In this document: in pieces, positions 16,308-25,811 of the stretch
Layout of the letters: each line of letters starts with the position of its first letter
How positions within the stretch are numbered: position 1 is the stretch's first letter
Source: an uncultured Eubacteriales bacterium
GTDB lineage: Bacteria > Bacillota > Clostridia > Oscillospirales > Acutalibacteraceae
Assembly: GCA_934630515.1 (NCBI GenBank)
Contig: CAKTVV010000013.1
Location: forward strand, 25,288 to 89,287
Direction: 5' to 3'
DNA length: 64,000 bases
Made by a program: the position numbers and the translations under genes
Notes under the pieces: model-generated
The model's input: the letters and a program-made list of their open reading frames with translations, nothing else
Told to the model about the DNA's origin: nothing
The model's database searches: none

Positions 16308-17447
16308 TTATAGTCCCAGCGCCTCATACGTCAGATCCCGCACCGGAATGTGCATCGCCCCGAACCGGCTGGGCCAGTTCAGCACATGCTGGGTGTAGAC
16401 GATGGCGACCTGCGGGGTGGGATCCATGAGAATGTAAGACCCGGCGGCGCCGTCCCAGCCGAATTCGCCTAAGCAGCTGCGCTGCCCGGCGCTGCGGTCG
16501 ATGAGGGTGCGCACCCCCAGCCCGTAGCCGTAGCCGGCACCGGCGGCGCAGGAAAAGGTATTGTGCATCACATAGCTGCCCATCTGCTGGGTGCGGATCT
16601 GATCGACGGTTTCGGGGCGCAGCAGGCGAGCGCCGTTTGCCGCCTGTCCGCCGCACGCCATGGCGGCGGCAAACCGCCCGTAATCCGTCAGCGAGGATAC
16701 GAGCCCGGCGCCGCCGCTCTCGTATTGCGCCGACAGCTGAAAGCCGGCATTTTCCTTGGCGATGGGTACGATCTGCTTCTCGCCGTTGACGGTGTATTGG
16801 TCCGCAATGCGGGCATACTGCCCGGGGGTGGGGAAAAAGCCGGTATCCGTCATCCCCAGCGGGCGGAAGATGTGCTCCTGCAGATAGTCCCCGAAGCGCT
16901 GCCCGGAGACCACCTCCACCACCGCCGCCAGCACGTCGTGGCATAGGCTGTATTGGAATTGCTGCCCCGGAGGAAAGGATAACGGCTCCCGAATGAACGC
17001 CGCCGCCATCTGCCGGGTGGTGGCGTTGTTGCCGGTCTGCTCCCGCACCGCCCGGATCGCCTCGGTGTTCAGGCTGTAGGTCAGCCCAGCGGACATGGTG
17101 AACAGGTGGCGCAGCCGCATGGTATCGCCTACCGCTGTCGGCTGCCCGTCCTGCAGATAGTACGCCTCGGCGTATTCCGGCAGGTACCGGCATACCGGGT
17201 CGTCCAGATCCATTTTCCCCTGCTCCACCAGCTGCATGGCGGCGGTCACGGTGATGGGCTTGGTGCAGGAATAGAGGTAGTAGAGGTCGTTTTCCGCCAC
17301 CGGACGGGTCTGCGCCCGGTCGGCATAGCCGACGCAGGCGGAATAGACCGGCTCCCCGTGCCGATAGACGGCGACAGCGCACCCGGGTACCCCTTTTTCC
17401 CGGTGCAGCTGCTCCAGATAGGCCTGCAGCTGTGAAAAATCGCTCAT
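16308..17447 (-). CDS. Serine hydrolase, beta-lactamase/class C type
   Basis: 379 aa, no signal peptide. The nucleophile motif SxxK is SCTK (~residue 61). The usual second motif YxN is replaced by YSLCHD (~164), and the KTG-like box is not canonical, so it is an esterase or peptidase-like relative rather than a proven beta-lactamase. The closing part FGWDGAAGSYILMDPTPQVAIVYTQH is typical of the family. The start at 17447 is chosen over an in-frame ATG at 17471 because GGAGCGTGAG lies before it. Divergent from the PHP gene with back-to-back promoters. Confidence 0.85.
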   Translation of the reverse strand: MSDFSQLQAYLEQLHREKGVPGCAVAVYRHGEPVYSACVGYADRAQTRPVAENDLYYLYSCTKPITVTAAMQLVEQGKMDLDDPVCRYLPEYAEAYYLQDGQPTAVGDTMRLRHLFTMSAGLTYSLNTEAIRAVREQTGNNATTRQMAAAFIREPLSFPPGQQFQYSLCHDVLAAVVEVVSGQRFGDYLQEHIFRPLGMTDTGFFPTPGQYARIADQYTVNGEKQIVPIAKENAGFQLSAQYESGGAGLVSSLTDYGRFAAAMACGGQAANGARLLRPETVDQIRTQQMGSYVMHNTFSCAAGAGYGYGLGVRTLIDRSAGQRSCLGEFGWDGAAGSYILMDPTPQVAIVYTQHVLNWPSRFGAMHIPVRDLTYEALGL

Positions 17448-17474
17448 ATGCTCACGCTCCTTGTAATACAATGC

Positions 17475-17503
17475 ACTTTAGCACGGCTTTTTCGGCTTGT
17501 CAA
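17475..17503 (-). promoter_or_regulatory. Promoter of the serine hydrolase gene
   Basis: Minus strand: -35 TTGACA (17498-17503), 17-bp spacer, -10 TAAAGT (17475-17480). Only 11 bp separates its -35 from that of the divergent promoter. Confidence 0.8.
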
Positions 17504-17514
17504 CCCCTTTTTCA

Positions 17515-17543
17515 TTGACACGCCGCCCGAACCGCCGTATAAT
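17515..17543 (+). promoter_or_regulatory. Promoter of the PHP-DHH operon
   Basis: Perfect consensus: TTGACA (17515-17520), 17-bp spacer, TATAAT (17538-17543). Confidence 0.93.
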
Positions 17544-17587
17544 AAGCACCGACGAATGTTGATCACCGATGAAAGAGGAATTCAACT

Positions 17588-18268
17588 ATGTATGTATACG
17601 AAATGCATCAGCACACCGCCGGGTGCAGCGCCTGCGGCAAGGGGGAGCCTGCCGAAACGGTGCGGGCGCTCCATCGGGACGGCTTTGCGGGGATGGTGCT
17701 GACGAATCATTTTTATCACGGCAATACCGGGATCACCCGCCGCCAGCCCTGGGCGGATTTCGTACGCCCCTATGAGGAGGCGTATCTGGAGGCGAAGGCG
17801 GAGGGGGACCGGTTGGGTCTGGATGTGCTGTTCGGATTAGAGGAATGGGTCGGCGGCGGCAAGGAGGTGCTGCTGTACGGCATCACGCCGGCGTTTGTGT
17901 ATGCCCATCCGGAGCTGCGGGAGGCGGAGCTGCCCCAGCTGGCGCAGCTGGTGCGGCAGGCGGGCGGACTGGTGTTTCAGGCGCACCCCTTCCGGGTGCG
18001 GGACTATATTCCCGACCCCAGCGCCACGCTGCCGGTGGAGTATCTGGACGGCATGGAGACGCATAATGCCTGCAACGGCGAGCTGGAGAACCGCCGGGCG
18101 GCGCTGTATGCGGCGCAGCACGGGCTGCGGGTGTGCGCCGGGTCGGATGCGCATGTGGCGGATTTCCCCGGACGGTACGGGATCGCCGTGGAGGAGCGGA
18201 TCACCACCGAGGCGGCGCTGGCGCAGGTGCTGCGCTCCGGGGCGTATACGCTGTATTTGGGAGAATAA
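17588..18268 (+). CDS. PHP domain phosphoesterase-like protein
   Basis: 226 aa. Polymerase-and-histidinol-phosphatase fold with its metal ligands visible: MHQHTAG (HxH), LTNHF, GLEEW, QAHPFR and GSDAHV. Family members hydrolyse phosphoesters such as histidinol phosphate or nucleotides; the substrate here is unknown. It is the first gene of a two-gene operon with a DHH phosphoesterase only 4 bp downstream. RBS GAAAGAGG precedes the ATG. Confidence 0.85.
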   Translation: MYVYEMHQHTAGCSACGKGEPAETVRALHRDGFAGMVLTNHFYHGNTGITRRQPWADFVRPYEEAYLEAKAEGDRLGLDVLFGLEEWVGGGKEVLLYGITPAFVYAHPELREAELPQLAQLVRQAGGLVFQAHPFRVRDYIPDPSATLPVEYLDGMETHNACNGELENRRAALYAAQHGLRVCAGSDAHVADFPGRYGIAVEERITTEAALAQVLRSGAYTLYLGE

Positions 18269-18272
18269 GCCG

Positions 18273-19286
18273 ATGGAACGAACCGTAACCGTCGCTCAGA
18301 TGGAGCGCTGGCTGGCGGATTGTCTTGCTCATCCGGAGGAGATCACCTGCTTTGTGATGGGACATACCGCTCCCGATACCGACACGGTGGTGTCCTCGCT
18401 GGCGGAGGCGTACCGCCGCACCCGGGCGGGGGAGCCGGGCGTGGCGCCGCTGGTGCAGAGTGACCGCCTGCCCCGGGAGATCGCCTGGCTGCTGGGGGAG
18501 AGCGGCGGACGGCTGCCGCTGGCGGCGCAGCCGGTGTTTGCCCGGCGGATGGCGGATGAGGCGGTACGTTTTGTGCTGACCGATCATCAGGAGGAGGGGG
18601 CGCTGACCCCTCGGGTGATCGGGGTGGTGGATCATCACCCGCAACTGCCGGGGGTGATCCTCCCGGCGGATAGCGAGGTGCGCACCGTGGGCGCTGCCAC
18701 CTCGCTGGTGGCGCTGCGCTGGCAGCGGGCGGGACTGGTGCCGGATGCGACGGTGGCTCGATGGTTGCTGGGGGCGGTGCTGGCGGATACAGAGGGCTTG
18801 TCACCCTCTAAGACCCGCCCCGAGGATGCTGCTGCCGCCCGATGGCTGACCGCTCTGGCGGAGACGGACCCGACGGCGCTGTTTGCCGCCTTGCGGGAGC
18901 AGTTGCTGGCGGAGTCGGATTTGGAAACGCTGTTTCGGCGGGATTATCGCTCCTTTGCGGGGCTGGGCTTTGCCATTTTGAAGGTGCGGGCGGATGCACC
19001 GGTGGATATTCTGGCGCTGAAAGCGCTGTTGGAGACGGATCGGCGGCAGCAGGGACACCGCCTGTGTCTGGCTAAGGTGGCTCGCTACGGCGACGCCGGG
19101 CTGCGGGAGGAAATCTATTATATTGCCGCTGCCACGTCGGAGAAAGCAGCCCGGGCGCTGGCGGTGCTGCAAGAGGCTGCCGCCGGTACGGCGCAGCTAT
19201 CCGCCGACGGCGGACTGTATATTCCCCCCGACGGAAAGCATCTGTCCCGTAAGCGGCTGGTGCCGCTATTGCTGGCGGAAAAATAA
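18273..19286 (+). CDS. DHH family phosphoesterase, manganese-dependent inorganic pyrophosphatase-like
   Basis: 337 aa. N-terminal DHH domain with MGHTAPDTDTVVSSLA (compare GHxNPDTDS of family II pyrophosphatases), TDHQE and the namesake VVDHHP. The C-terminal DHHA2 domain ends GKHLSRKRLVPLL, the substrate-binding R(K)K region. The arrangement and length fit family II pyrophosphatases or the related exopolyphosphatases, with Mn or Co as metal. The standard Asn of the first motif is Ala here, so substrate preference may differ. Coupled to the PHP gene (4-bp gap). Confidence 0.82.
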   Translation: MERTVTVAQMERWLADCLAHPEEITCFVMGHTAPDTDTVVSSLAEAYRRTRAGEPGVAPLVQSDRLPREIAWLLGESGGRLPLAAQPVFARRMADEAVRFVLTDHQEEGALTPRVIGVVDHHPQLPGVILPADSEVRTVGAATSLVALRWQRAGLVPDATVARWLLGAVLADTEGLSPSKTRPEDAAAARWLTALAETDPTALFAALREQLLAESDLETLFRRDYRSFAGLGFAILKVRADAPVDILALKALLETDRRQQGHRLCLAKVARYGDAGLREEIYYIAAATSEKAARALAVLQEAAAGTAQLSADGGLYIPPDGKHLSRKRLVPLLLAEK

Positions 19287-19394
19287 ATCCCGGCTTTCTG
19301 TAAATAAGGGTGGAATTTTTCACCCGGATATGGTAGAATAAGGCGAAGAATTGGCGGGAGGCGCTTTGCCCGCCGGAAAGGGTGGTATCACCAC

Positions 19395-20237
19395 ATGGAT
19401 GCAAAGGAAAAACAACTGCTGATGCTGAAGGCGGAAAAGATCCGTCTGGCGGTCATCGAGGGGACTTATCATGCCAAGAGCGGTCATCCCGGCGGCTCGC
19501 TTTCGATTGCGGAGGATTTGGCGTATCTCTATTGGAGAGAGATGCGCATCGATCCCCGGGAGCCGCATTGGCCCGACCGGGATCGGCTCGTGCTGTCCAA
19601 GGGACATGCGGCTCCGGCATTGTACGGTGCATTGGCGCTGCGCGGTTATTTTTCTACCGATTTAATTCCCACGCTGCGGCATGTGGGCTCGATTTTGCAG
19701 GGACATCCGGATATGAAGCACATTCCCGGTGTGGATATGTCCGCCGGCTCGCTGGGGCAGGGAATCTCCTGCGCTGTGGGCATGGCACTGGCGGGGAAGC
19801 TGGATCAGAAGGCGTATCGGGTGTATACCATCGTCGGCGACGGCGAGATTCAGGAGGGGCAGGTTTGGGAGGCGGCGATGTTCGCTGCCGCCAAGAAGCT
19901 GGACAATCTGGTGGTGCTGGTGGATAACAACAACCTTCAGATCGACGGTACGGTGGAGGAGGTCAACTCTCCCTATCCCATTCCGGAAAAGTTTGCGGCG
20001 TTCGGCTTCCATGTAGTGGAGATCGACGGCAACGATCTGGAGCAGATTGAGAGCGCACTCGCCGAGGCACGCACGGTCAAGGGCAAGCCGACCGCCGTGA
20101 TCCAAAAGACTGTCAAGGGCAAGGGTGTATCCTATATGGAGAACCAGTGCGGCTGGCACGGGGCGGCGCCTAAGCAGGAGCAATACGAGATCGCCGTGGC
20201 GGAGATCACCGCCCGGATCAAAGAACTGGAGGGCTGA
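19395..20237 (+). CDS. Transketolase, N-terminal (thiamine pyrophosphate-binding) subunit
   Basis: 280 aa, about half of a full transketolase. Motifs: HAKSGHPGGSLS, LSKGHAAPALY, and the thiamine-pyrophosphate motif GDGEIQEGQVWEA...VDNNN. The C-terminal half is the next gene, 3 bp away; the split form is common in Bacillota and archaea. Together they move two-carbon units between sugar phosphates in the non-oxidative pentose phosphate pathway. Confidence 0.95.
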   Translation: MDAKEKQLLMLKAEKIRLAVIEGTYHAKSGHPGGSLSIAEDLAYLYWREMRIDPREPHWPDRDRLVLSKGHAAPALYGALALRGYFSTDLIPTLRHVGSILQGHPDMKHIPGVDMSAGSLGQGISCAVGMALAGKLDQKAYRVYTIVGDGEIQEGQVWEAAMFAAAKKLDNLVVLVDNNNLQIDGTVEEVNSPYPIPEKFAAFGFHVVEIDGNDLEQIESALAEARTVKGKPTAVIQKTVKGKGVSYMENQCGWHGAAPKQEQYEIAVAEITARIKELEG

Positions 20238-20240
20238 CAT

Positions 20241-21191
20241 ATGGCAGAGGTGATCAAGCAGGCGACCCGGGACGCCTACGGAGAGGCGCTGGTGGAGCTG
20301 GGCGCATCCCACCCGGAGCTGGTGGTGCTGGACGCCGATCTGGCGGCAGCCACCAAGACCGGTACATTCAAAAAGGCGTATCCCGAGCGGTTCATCGACG
20401 TGGGAATCGCCGAGGGCAATATGATGAGCATCGCTGCCGGTCTGGCATCCACCGGTAAGCTGGTGTTTGCCTCCTCCTTTGCCATGTTTGCAGCGGGGCG
20501 TGCCTTTGAGCAGGTGCGGAATTCCATCGGCTATCCTCATTTGAACGTGAAGATCGGGGCGACCCACGCCGGTGTGTCCGTGGGAGAGGATGGGGCGACC
20601 CATCAATGCTGCGAGGACATCGGGCTGATGCGCACGATCCCCGGCATGGTGATCCTCAACCCGGCGGACGGCGCCGAAGCCAAAGCCGCCGTGAAAGCCG
20701 CTGCCGACTGGCAGGGGCCGGTGTATCTGCGGTTCGGGCGGCTGGCGGTGCCGATCTTCACCGATCCCGCCGAGCCGTTTGTGATCGGCAAGGCGAAAAC
20801 ACTGGTGGACGGCACCGATGTGACGATCATTGCCACCGGTCTGCTGGTGAGCGAGGCGCTGGTGGCGGCGAAGCAGCTGAGGGAGCAGGGGATCTCCGCC
20901 CGGGTCGTCAATATGGCGACCATTAAGCCCATCGACCGGGAGTGCATCGAAAAGGCAGCCCGGGAGACGGGGGCGATCGTCACGGCGGAGGAGCATAATA
21001 TCATCGGCGGCTTAGGCAGTGCGGTGGCAGAGGTGGTGTGCGAGACCTGTCCGGTGCCGGTGCTGCGGGTGGGCGTCGAGGATACCTTTGGTCAGTCCGG
21101 TCCGGCGGTGGAGCTGCTGAAGCTCTACGGCCTGACAGCGGAGCATATCGTGGAGAAGACCCGGCAGGCGTTGGCGCAGAAACGGAAATAA
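20241..21191 (+). CDS. Transketolase, C-terminal subunit
   Basis: 316 aa. Contains the pyrimidine-binding domain (FIDVGIAEGNMMSIAAGLA...GATHAGVSVGEDGATHQ) and the C-terminal transketolase domain (VTIIATGLLVSEAL, then EDTFGQSG). The Glu of GIAEGNM is the expected cofactor-activating residue. It starts 3 bp after the N-terminal subunit gene, RBS GGAGGG inside that gene's end. The two products form the working enzyme. Confidence 0.95.
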   Translation: MAEVIKQATRDAYGEALVELGASHPELVVLDADLAAATKTGTFKKAYPERFIDVGIAEGNMMSIAAGLASTGKLVFASSFAMFAAGRAFEQVRNSIGYPHLNVKIGATHAGVSVGEDGATHQCCEDIGLMRTIPGMVILNPADGAEAKAAVKAAADWQGPVYLRFGRLAVPIFTDPAEPFVIGKAKTLVDGTDVTIIATGLLVSEALVAAKQLREQGISARVVNMATIKPIDRECIEKAARETGAIVTAEEHNIIGGLGSAVAEVVCETCPVPVLRVGVEDTFGQSGPAVELLKLYGLTAEHIVEKTRQALAQKRK

Positions 21192-21261
21192 GTGATGCAG
21201 GGACGGTGTCCGTGAGCTTCGGTCACCGTCCCTTACAGCGTCCGATTAAGGAGAAAAGGCT

Positions 21262-22641
21262 ATGAAACGGGAGATCAATATGTACGAGGGGGCGCTGCTC
21301 CCCAGCATTATCCGGTATACCGTTCCTATTATTCTCACCAGCCTCTTACAGCTGTTTTTCAATGCGGCTGACCTGATCGTGGTGGGGCAGTTCTGCGGCA
21401 GTGTGTATGTGGCGGCGGTGGGCGCCACCGGTTCGCTGACGAACCTGATCGTCAATCTGTTCATCGGCTTGTCCATCGGCGCCGGTGTGGCGGTGGCGCA
21501 GGCGATCGGGGCGAAGAACGACGAGGAGGTACACCGCACGATCCATACTGCCATCCCCACGGCTGCGGTCAGCGGACTGATCATGACGGTGATCGGTCTG
21601 TGGATGGCGCCGGATTTTCTGCGCTGGATGGATACGCCGGATTCGGTGCTGGGATTGGCGAGCGTATATATGCGGCTGTACTTCTGCGGCATGACCGCCA
21701 GTATGCTGTATAACTACGGGGCGGCGCTGCTGCGGGCGGCGGGGGATACCAAAAGCCCGCTGATCTACCTGACCGTCGCCGGTGTGCTGAATATTCTGCT
21801 GAACGTGCTGTTTGTGGTGGCGTTCGATATGAATGTAGCGGGGGTAGCGCTGGCGACGGCGATCTCCCAGACGGTGTCGGCGATTCTGGTGCTGTGGGCG
21901 CTGCATAAGCGCACGGACGCCTGTAAGCTGGAGCTGAAACGGCTGCGGTTTCATAAAAGACCCTTTTTCAAGATGGTGCGCATCGGGCTGCCTGCCGGGA
22001 TCCAAGGCTCGCTGTTTTCCATCTCCAATGTGCTGATCCAGTCCTCCATCAACTCCTTTGGCGAGGTGGCGATGTCCGGCAATGCTGCCGCGTCCAATTT
22101 GGAGGGCTTTGTGTATGTGTCTATCAATGCATTCAGCCAGACCTCGTTGAATTTCACCGGACAGAATATCGGCGCCTGCCGGTATGACCGGATCCCGAAG
22201 ATCCTGCATACCTGCCTGCTGTGTACGACGGTGGTGGGTCTGGTGCTGGGAACGGTGGCCTATCTTCTGGGGCGCCCGTTGCTGGGGATTTACATTACCG
22301 ATTCCCCCGAGGCGATTGAATATGGGCTGAGCAGGATGGCGTATATCTGCCTGCCTTATTTTCTGTGCGGCATCATGGATGCGACCACCGGCTCTGTCCG
22401 GGGAATGGGCTTTTCGCTGGCGCCTATGATCGCTACGGTCATGGGAGTGTGCGTGTTCCGGGTCGTGTGGATCTATACGGTGTTTGCCCATTTTCATACG
22501 CTGGAGAACCTGTATGTTTCCTATCCCATTTCCTGGACGCTGACCTTTGTTGTGGAATACGGTATGTTCCGGTATTATATGCGGCGGGTGCGGCGGCAGG
22601 CAGCGGCGGTATCCCCGCAGGCGGAGACGGTGCATGGCTGA
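21262..22641 (+). CDS. MATE family efflux transporter
   Basis: 459 aa with twelve hydrophobic helices. Start YEGALLPSIIRYTVPIILTSLLQLFFNAADLIVVGQF is the usual MATE entry, and the internal repeat at ~240-280 (RIGLPAGIQGSLFSISNVLIQSSIN) mirrors the first half. Such carriers export cationic drugs or metabolites in exchange for Na+ or H+. RBS AAGGAGAAAAG precedes the ATG. The stop overlaps the start of the RluA-type gene by 8 bp, so one transcript. Confidence 0.93.
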   Translation: MKREINMYEGALLPSIIRYTVPIILTSLLQLFFNAADLIVVGQFCGSVYVAAVGATGSLTNLIVNLFIGLSIGAGVAVAQAIGAKNDEEVHRTIHTAIPTAAVSGLIMTVIGLWMAPDFLRWMDTPDSVLGLASVYMRLYFCGMTASMLYNYGAALLRAAGDTKSPLIYLTVAGVLNILLNVLFVVAFDMNVAGVALATAISQTVSAILVLWALHKRTDACKLELKRLRFHKRPFFKMVRIGLPAGIQGSLFSISNVLIQSSINSFGEVAMSGNAAASNLEGFVYVSINAFSQTSLNFTGQNIGACRYDRIPKILHTCLLCTTVVGLVLGTVAYLLGRPLLGIYITDSPEAIEYGLSRMAYICLPYFLCGIMDATTGSVRGMGFSLAPMIATVMGVCVFRVVWIYTVFAHFHTLENLYVSYPISWTLTFVVEYGMFRYYMRRVRRQAAAVSPQAETVHG

Positions 22642-23515
22642 GTATGTGTTTTCGGTGCCGCCGGAATGGGATAATGCGACCATGCAGAGCTTTTTGCGGC
22701 AGCATTGCGGACTGTCCTGGCGGATGGTGGTGAAGCTCAAGCGGGTGGAGGGCGGCATGACCGCCGACGGTGTGCCGCTGCGCTCCATCGACCGGCTGCA
22801 TACCGGTCAGACGGTGCGGGTGCAGATGCCGGAGGATGCGGTGCGCATCGAGGGGGCGGATATGCCCCTGTCCGTTGTGTATGAGGACGACCACCTGCTG
22901 GTGATCGATAAGCCGCCCTATCTGGCGGTGCATCCCTCTGCCGGGAAGCCGGAGCCGACGCTGGCGAATGCGGTGGTGGGATATTTTGAGCGTGAGGGTA
23001 CCCCGCTGTCCTTTCGCCCGGTGAACCGGCTGGATCGGAATACCAGCGGTCTGCTGCTGGCGGCGAAAAGCCCCCATGTAGCCTATGCGCTGGCGCAAAA
23101 GCCGCAAAAGGAGTATCTGGCGGTGGTGCTGGGCGCCCTCACCGGCAGCGGCACCATAGACCAGCCCATTCGGGTGAAGGAGGGCTGCTGCATCACCCGG
23201 GAGGTGGGGGAGGGCGGCAAGCCCAGCGTCACCCACTGGGAGAGCTTGGGGACAGACGGCGAGCTTTCGCTGGTGCGGCTGGTGCTGGAGACAGGACGTA
23301 CCCATCAGATCCGGGTGCATATGGCGTGGATGGGGTATCCGCTGGCGGGGGATACCATGTACGGCACAGACGAGACGTACTTGCCCCGCCAAGGACTGCA
23401 CTGTGCCCATATGACCCTGACCCACCCGGTTACGGGAGAGCACATGGCGTTTTCGGCGCCGCTGCCGGAGGATATGCGGCAGCTGCTGGTAGCCCACGGC
23501 TTATGGCAAAAATAA
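22634..23515 (+). CDS. RluA family pseudouridine synthase
   Basis: 293 aa. N-terminal S4-like region (residues ~15-65, MVVKLKRVEGGMTADG), catalytic PVNRLDRNTSGLLL with the Asp nucleophile, KEYLAVV and GRTHQIRVHMAWMGYPLAGD. It isomerises uridine to pseudouridine in ribosomal RNA; the precise site cannot be read. Overlaps the MATE gene's end by 8 bp, so translation is probably coupled; the two functions are not otherwise related. Confidence 0.93.
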   Translation: MAEYVFSVPPEWDNATMQSFLRQHCGLSWRMVVKLKRVEGGMTADGVPLRSIDRLHTGQTVRVQMPEDAVRIEGADMPLSVVYEDDHLLVIDKPPYLAVHPSAGKPEPTLANAVVGYFEREGTPLSFRPVNRLDRNTSGLLLAAKSPHVAYALAQKPQKEYLAVVLGALTGSGTIDQPIRVKEGCCITREVGEGGKPSVTHWESLGTDGELSLVRLVLETGRTHQIRVHMAWMGYPLAGDTMYGTDETYLPRQGLHCAHMTLTHPVTGEHMAFSAPLPEDMRQLLVAHGLWQK

Positions 23516-23517
23516 AC

Positions 23518-23552
23518 AAGACCCCGGAATCAAGGGTTCCGGGGTCTTGTTG
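23518..23552. terminator. Terminator between convergent genes
   Basis: 12-bp stem (23518-23529 with 23537-23548), loop of 7, followed by GTTGT on the plus strand. It separates the RluA-type gene from apt, which points the other way. Confidence 0.8.
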
Positions 23553-23565
23553 TATGATTGTGGGA

Positions 23566-24090
23566 TCATTTGCCCTCATAGACGACTACAGAGCTTACGG
23601 GATAGTCTGCCAGCTGCTTACGTCCCTCCAGCCCTGCCAGCTCCACCAGAAACAGGCACTGGACGACCTTTCCGCCCAGCTGCTCCACCAGATCGGCGGC
23701 GGCACGGATGGTGCCGCCGGTGGCGATCAGATCGTCCACCAGCACCACCCGCTGACCCGGCTGAATGGCGTCGGCGTGCATCTCGATGGTGGCGGTGCCG
23801 TATTCCAGCGAATACTCCTTGGAAATGACCTTGCAGGGCAGCTTCCCCTGCTTGCGCACGGGGACAAAGCCCTTGTGCAGCGCATAGGCGATGGGCGCAC
23901 CCAGCAGGAAGCCCCGGGATTCCGCCCCTACGATCACATCAAAATCCACCCCGTCCAGACGACGAATCATCTCGTCGATGGCGAGATGCAGCCCGTCGGG
24001 ATCCTGCAGCACGGTGGTCACGTCCCGGAACAGGATCCCCGGCTCGGGGAAGTCCGGAATGGTGCGGATATAGTCGGCAACGCTTTTCAT
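23566..24090 (-). CDS. apt: Adenine phosphoribosyltransferase
   Basis: 174 aa. Converts adenine and PRPP to AMP (purine salvage), cytoplasmic. IRTIPDFPEPGILFRDVT start, GAESRGFLLGAPIA, RKQGKLPC and the PRPP-binding loop VVLVDDLIATGGT are all diagnostic. Normal length, standing alone on the minus strand. RBS AAAAGGAGT precedes the ATG. Confidence 0.97.
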   Translation of the reverse strand: MKSVADYIRTIPDFPEPGILFRDVTTVLQDPDGLHLAIDEMIRRLDGVDFDVIVGAESRGFLLGAPIAYALHKGFVPVRKQGKLPCKVISKEYSLEYGTATIEMHADAIQPGQRVVLVDDLIATGGTIRAAADLVEQLGGKVVQCLFLVELAGLEGRKQLADYPVSSVVVYEGK

Positions 24091-24295
24091 GGAAACGACT
24101 CCTTTTATATTGAAAATACTACCTCTTTACTTTAACAGAGAACAGACAAAAAGTAAAGGGGTAATTTTTCTTTGGATAGGTATAAATTGCGGGGACGGTC
24201 AGTGGATGCCCGGAGCAGCTTGTCCCGATCGGTGCAGCGTCGGTGTGTAAGGAGGGTAGAAATGAGGGGCGGCAAGAGCAAAAAGGAGAAGCACT

Positions 24296-25792
24296 ATGAG
24301 TGAAAATTCCCGTGCGCCGAAGGCGGTGCTGACTATTTCTCCGGCGTTTACGGTCGGAGAGACCGATCCCCGGCTGTTTGGCTCGTTTATCGAGCAGATG
24401 GGACGGGCGGTGTATTCCGGTATCTATGAGCCGGATCATCCGACGGCGGATGCCGAGGGGTTCCGGGGGGATGTGCAGGAGCTGATCCACAAGCTGCGGG
24501 TGCCGCTGATCCGGTATCCCGGCGGTAATTTCGTGTCCGGCTATCTGTGGGAGGACGGTATCGGTCCCCGGGAGCAGCGTCCCCACCGGGCGTATTTTGC
24601 CTGGCGTGCCATTGAGCCGAACGAGGTGGGCACCGATGAATTTCTGCAATACTGCGAGAGGATGGGCGTGGAGCCGATGATGGCGGTCAATCTGGGTCTG
24701 GCGGGTCTGCAGGATGCCAAAAATCTGGTGGAATACTGCAACTTTGCCGGGGGCACCGCCTATAGCGACCGCCGCCGTCAAAACGGACGGGAAAGGCCTT
24801 ATGGCGTTAAGCTGTGGTGTCTGGGTAATGAGATGGACGGCTTCTGGCAGATCGGGCATAAGGAGGCGCACGAATACGGCCGTCTGGCGGAGGAGGCATC
24901 CAAGCTGATGAAGTGGGTGGATCCCACCATTGAAACGGTGCTGTGCGGCAGCTCCACCTCGGGTCTGCCCACCTATCTCTCCTGGGAGCAGACGGTGCTG
25001 GAGCACGCCTATGACTGGGTGGATTATATCTCGCTGCACCAGTATCTGGATAACCGGGCGGAGGATACCCCGTCCTATCTGGCGGCGCCTTTGACCACCG
25101 AGGCCCGTATCCGGGAGGTGACGGCGGTCTGCGACTATGTGCAGGCGAAAAGGCACAGCGATAAGAAGATGATGCTGTCCTTTGACGAGTGGAATGTGTG
25201 GTATCACACCAGCGATCAGCCGGTAGAGACGTGGATGGTGGCGCCGCCCATTTTAGAGGAGCGGTATTCCATGGAGGATGCGCTGGTGGCGGGCGGTATG
25301 CGCCACTGCGACCGGGTGAAGATCGGCTGCCTGGCGCAGCTGGTGAATATCATTGCCCCAATCATGACGGTCAAGGGCGGCGGCGTATGGCGCCAGACGA
25401 TCTTCTATCCCTATCAGGATATTTCGGTGCATGGTCGTGGCTTGGTATACGATATTCGGGTGGATGCGCCCACCTATACCTGCCGGCAGTTTGGCGAGGT
25501 GTCCGCTATCGACGCCGCCGTAAAGAACGAGACGGGGGAGATTGTCCTCTTTGCCATCAACCGTCTGGAGCAGGATGCTCTGCCGCTGGAAACGGATCTG
25601 TCGGCGCTGCTGGGAAAGGGTGCGCACAGCGCCACCCATGAAACGATGACATCCGATTCGTTCAAGGATACCAACACACCGGAGCAGCCGGACCGGGTGC
25701 ATCCCCGTCCGCTGGCGGCGCCGGTGCTGGAGGACGGGCGGCTGCGCACCGTGCTGCCGCCGCTCTTCTGGAATGTGATCTGCGTGAAATAA
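24296..25792 (+). CDS. Intracellular alpha-L-arabinofuranosidase, GH51
   Basis: 498 aa, no signal peptide. GH51 clan GH-A barrel with acid/base Glu in WCLGNEMDG and nucleophile Glu in SFDEWNVWY; early block RYPGGNFVSGY is also typical. C-terminal beta-sandwich from ~370. It releases arabinose from imported arabino-oligosaccharides. The downstream AraC-type regulator (opposite strand), GH127 and DUF4091 genes make this an arabinan or arabinogalactan module. RBS AAAAGGAGAAG precedes the ATG. Confidence 0.95.
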   Translation: MSENSRAPKAVLTISPAFTVGETDPRLFGSFIEQMGRAVYSGIYEPDHPTADAEGFRGDVQELIHKLRVPLIRYPGGNFVSGYLWEDGIGPREQRPHRAYFAWRAIEPNEVGTDEFLQYCERMGVEPMMAVNLGLAGLQDAKNLVEYCNFAGGTAYSDRRRQNGRERPYGVKLWCLGNEMDGFWQIGHKEAHEYGRLAEEASKLMKWVDPTIETVLCGSSTSGLPTYLSWEQTVLEHAYDWVDYISLHQYLDNRAEDTPSYLAAPLTTEARIREVTAVCDYVQAKRHSDKKMMLSFDEWNVWYHTSDQPVETWMVAPPILEERYSMEDALVAGGMRHCDRVKIGCLAQLVNIIAPIMTVKGGGVWRQTIFYPYQDISVHGRGLVYDIRVDAPTYTCRQFGEVSAIDAAVKNETGEIVLFAINRLEQDALPLETDLSALLGKGAHSATHETMTSDSFKDTNTPEQPDRVHPRPLAAPVLEDGRLRTVLPPLFWNVICVK

Positions 25793-25811
25793 GCCGTTTC
25801 TATTGCTGCGT

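Noticed and set aside
19376..19394. T-box-like sequence (AAAGGGTGGTATCACCAC) just before the transketolase start
   Set aside because: The space to the next plausible promoter is too short for a specifier stem, and the ATG follows immediately; no terminator/antiterminator pair can form. Probably chance.
21200..21232. Hairpin GGGACGGTG/CACCGTCCC after the transketolase genes as terminator
   Set aside because: No T-run follows and the loop is 15 nt; it may be a processing or partial termination structure but cannot be called.
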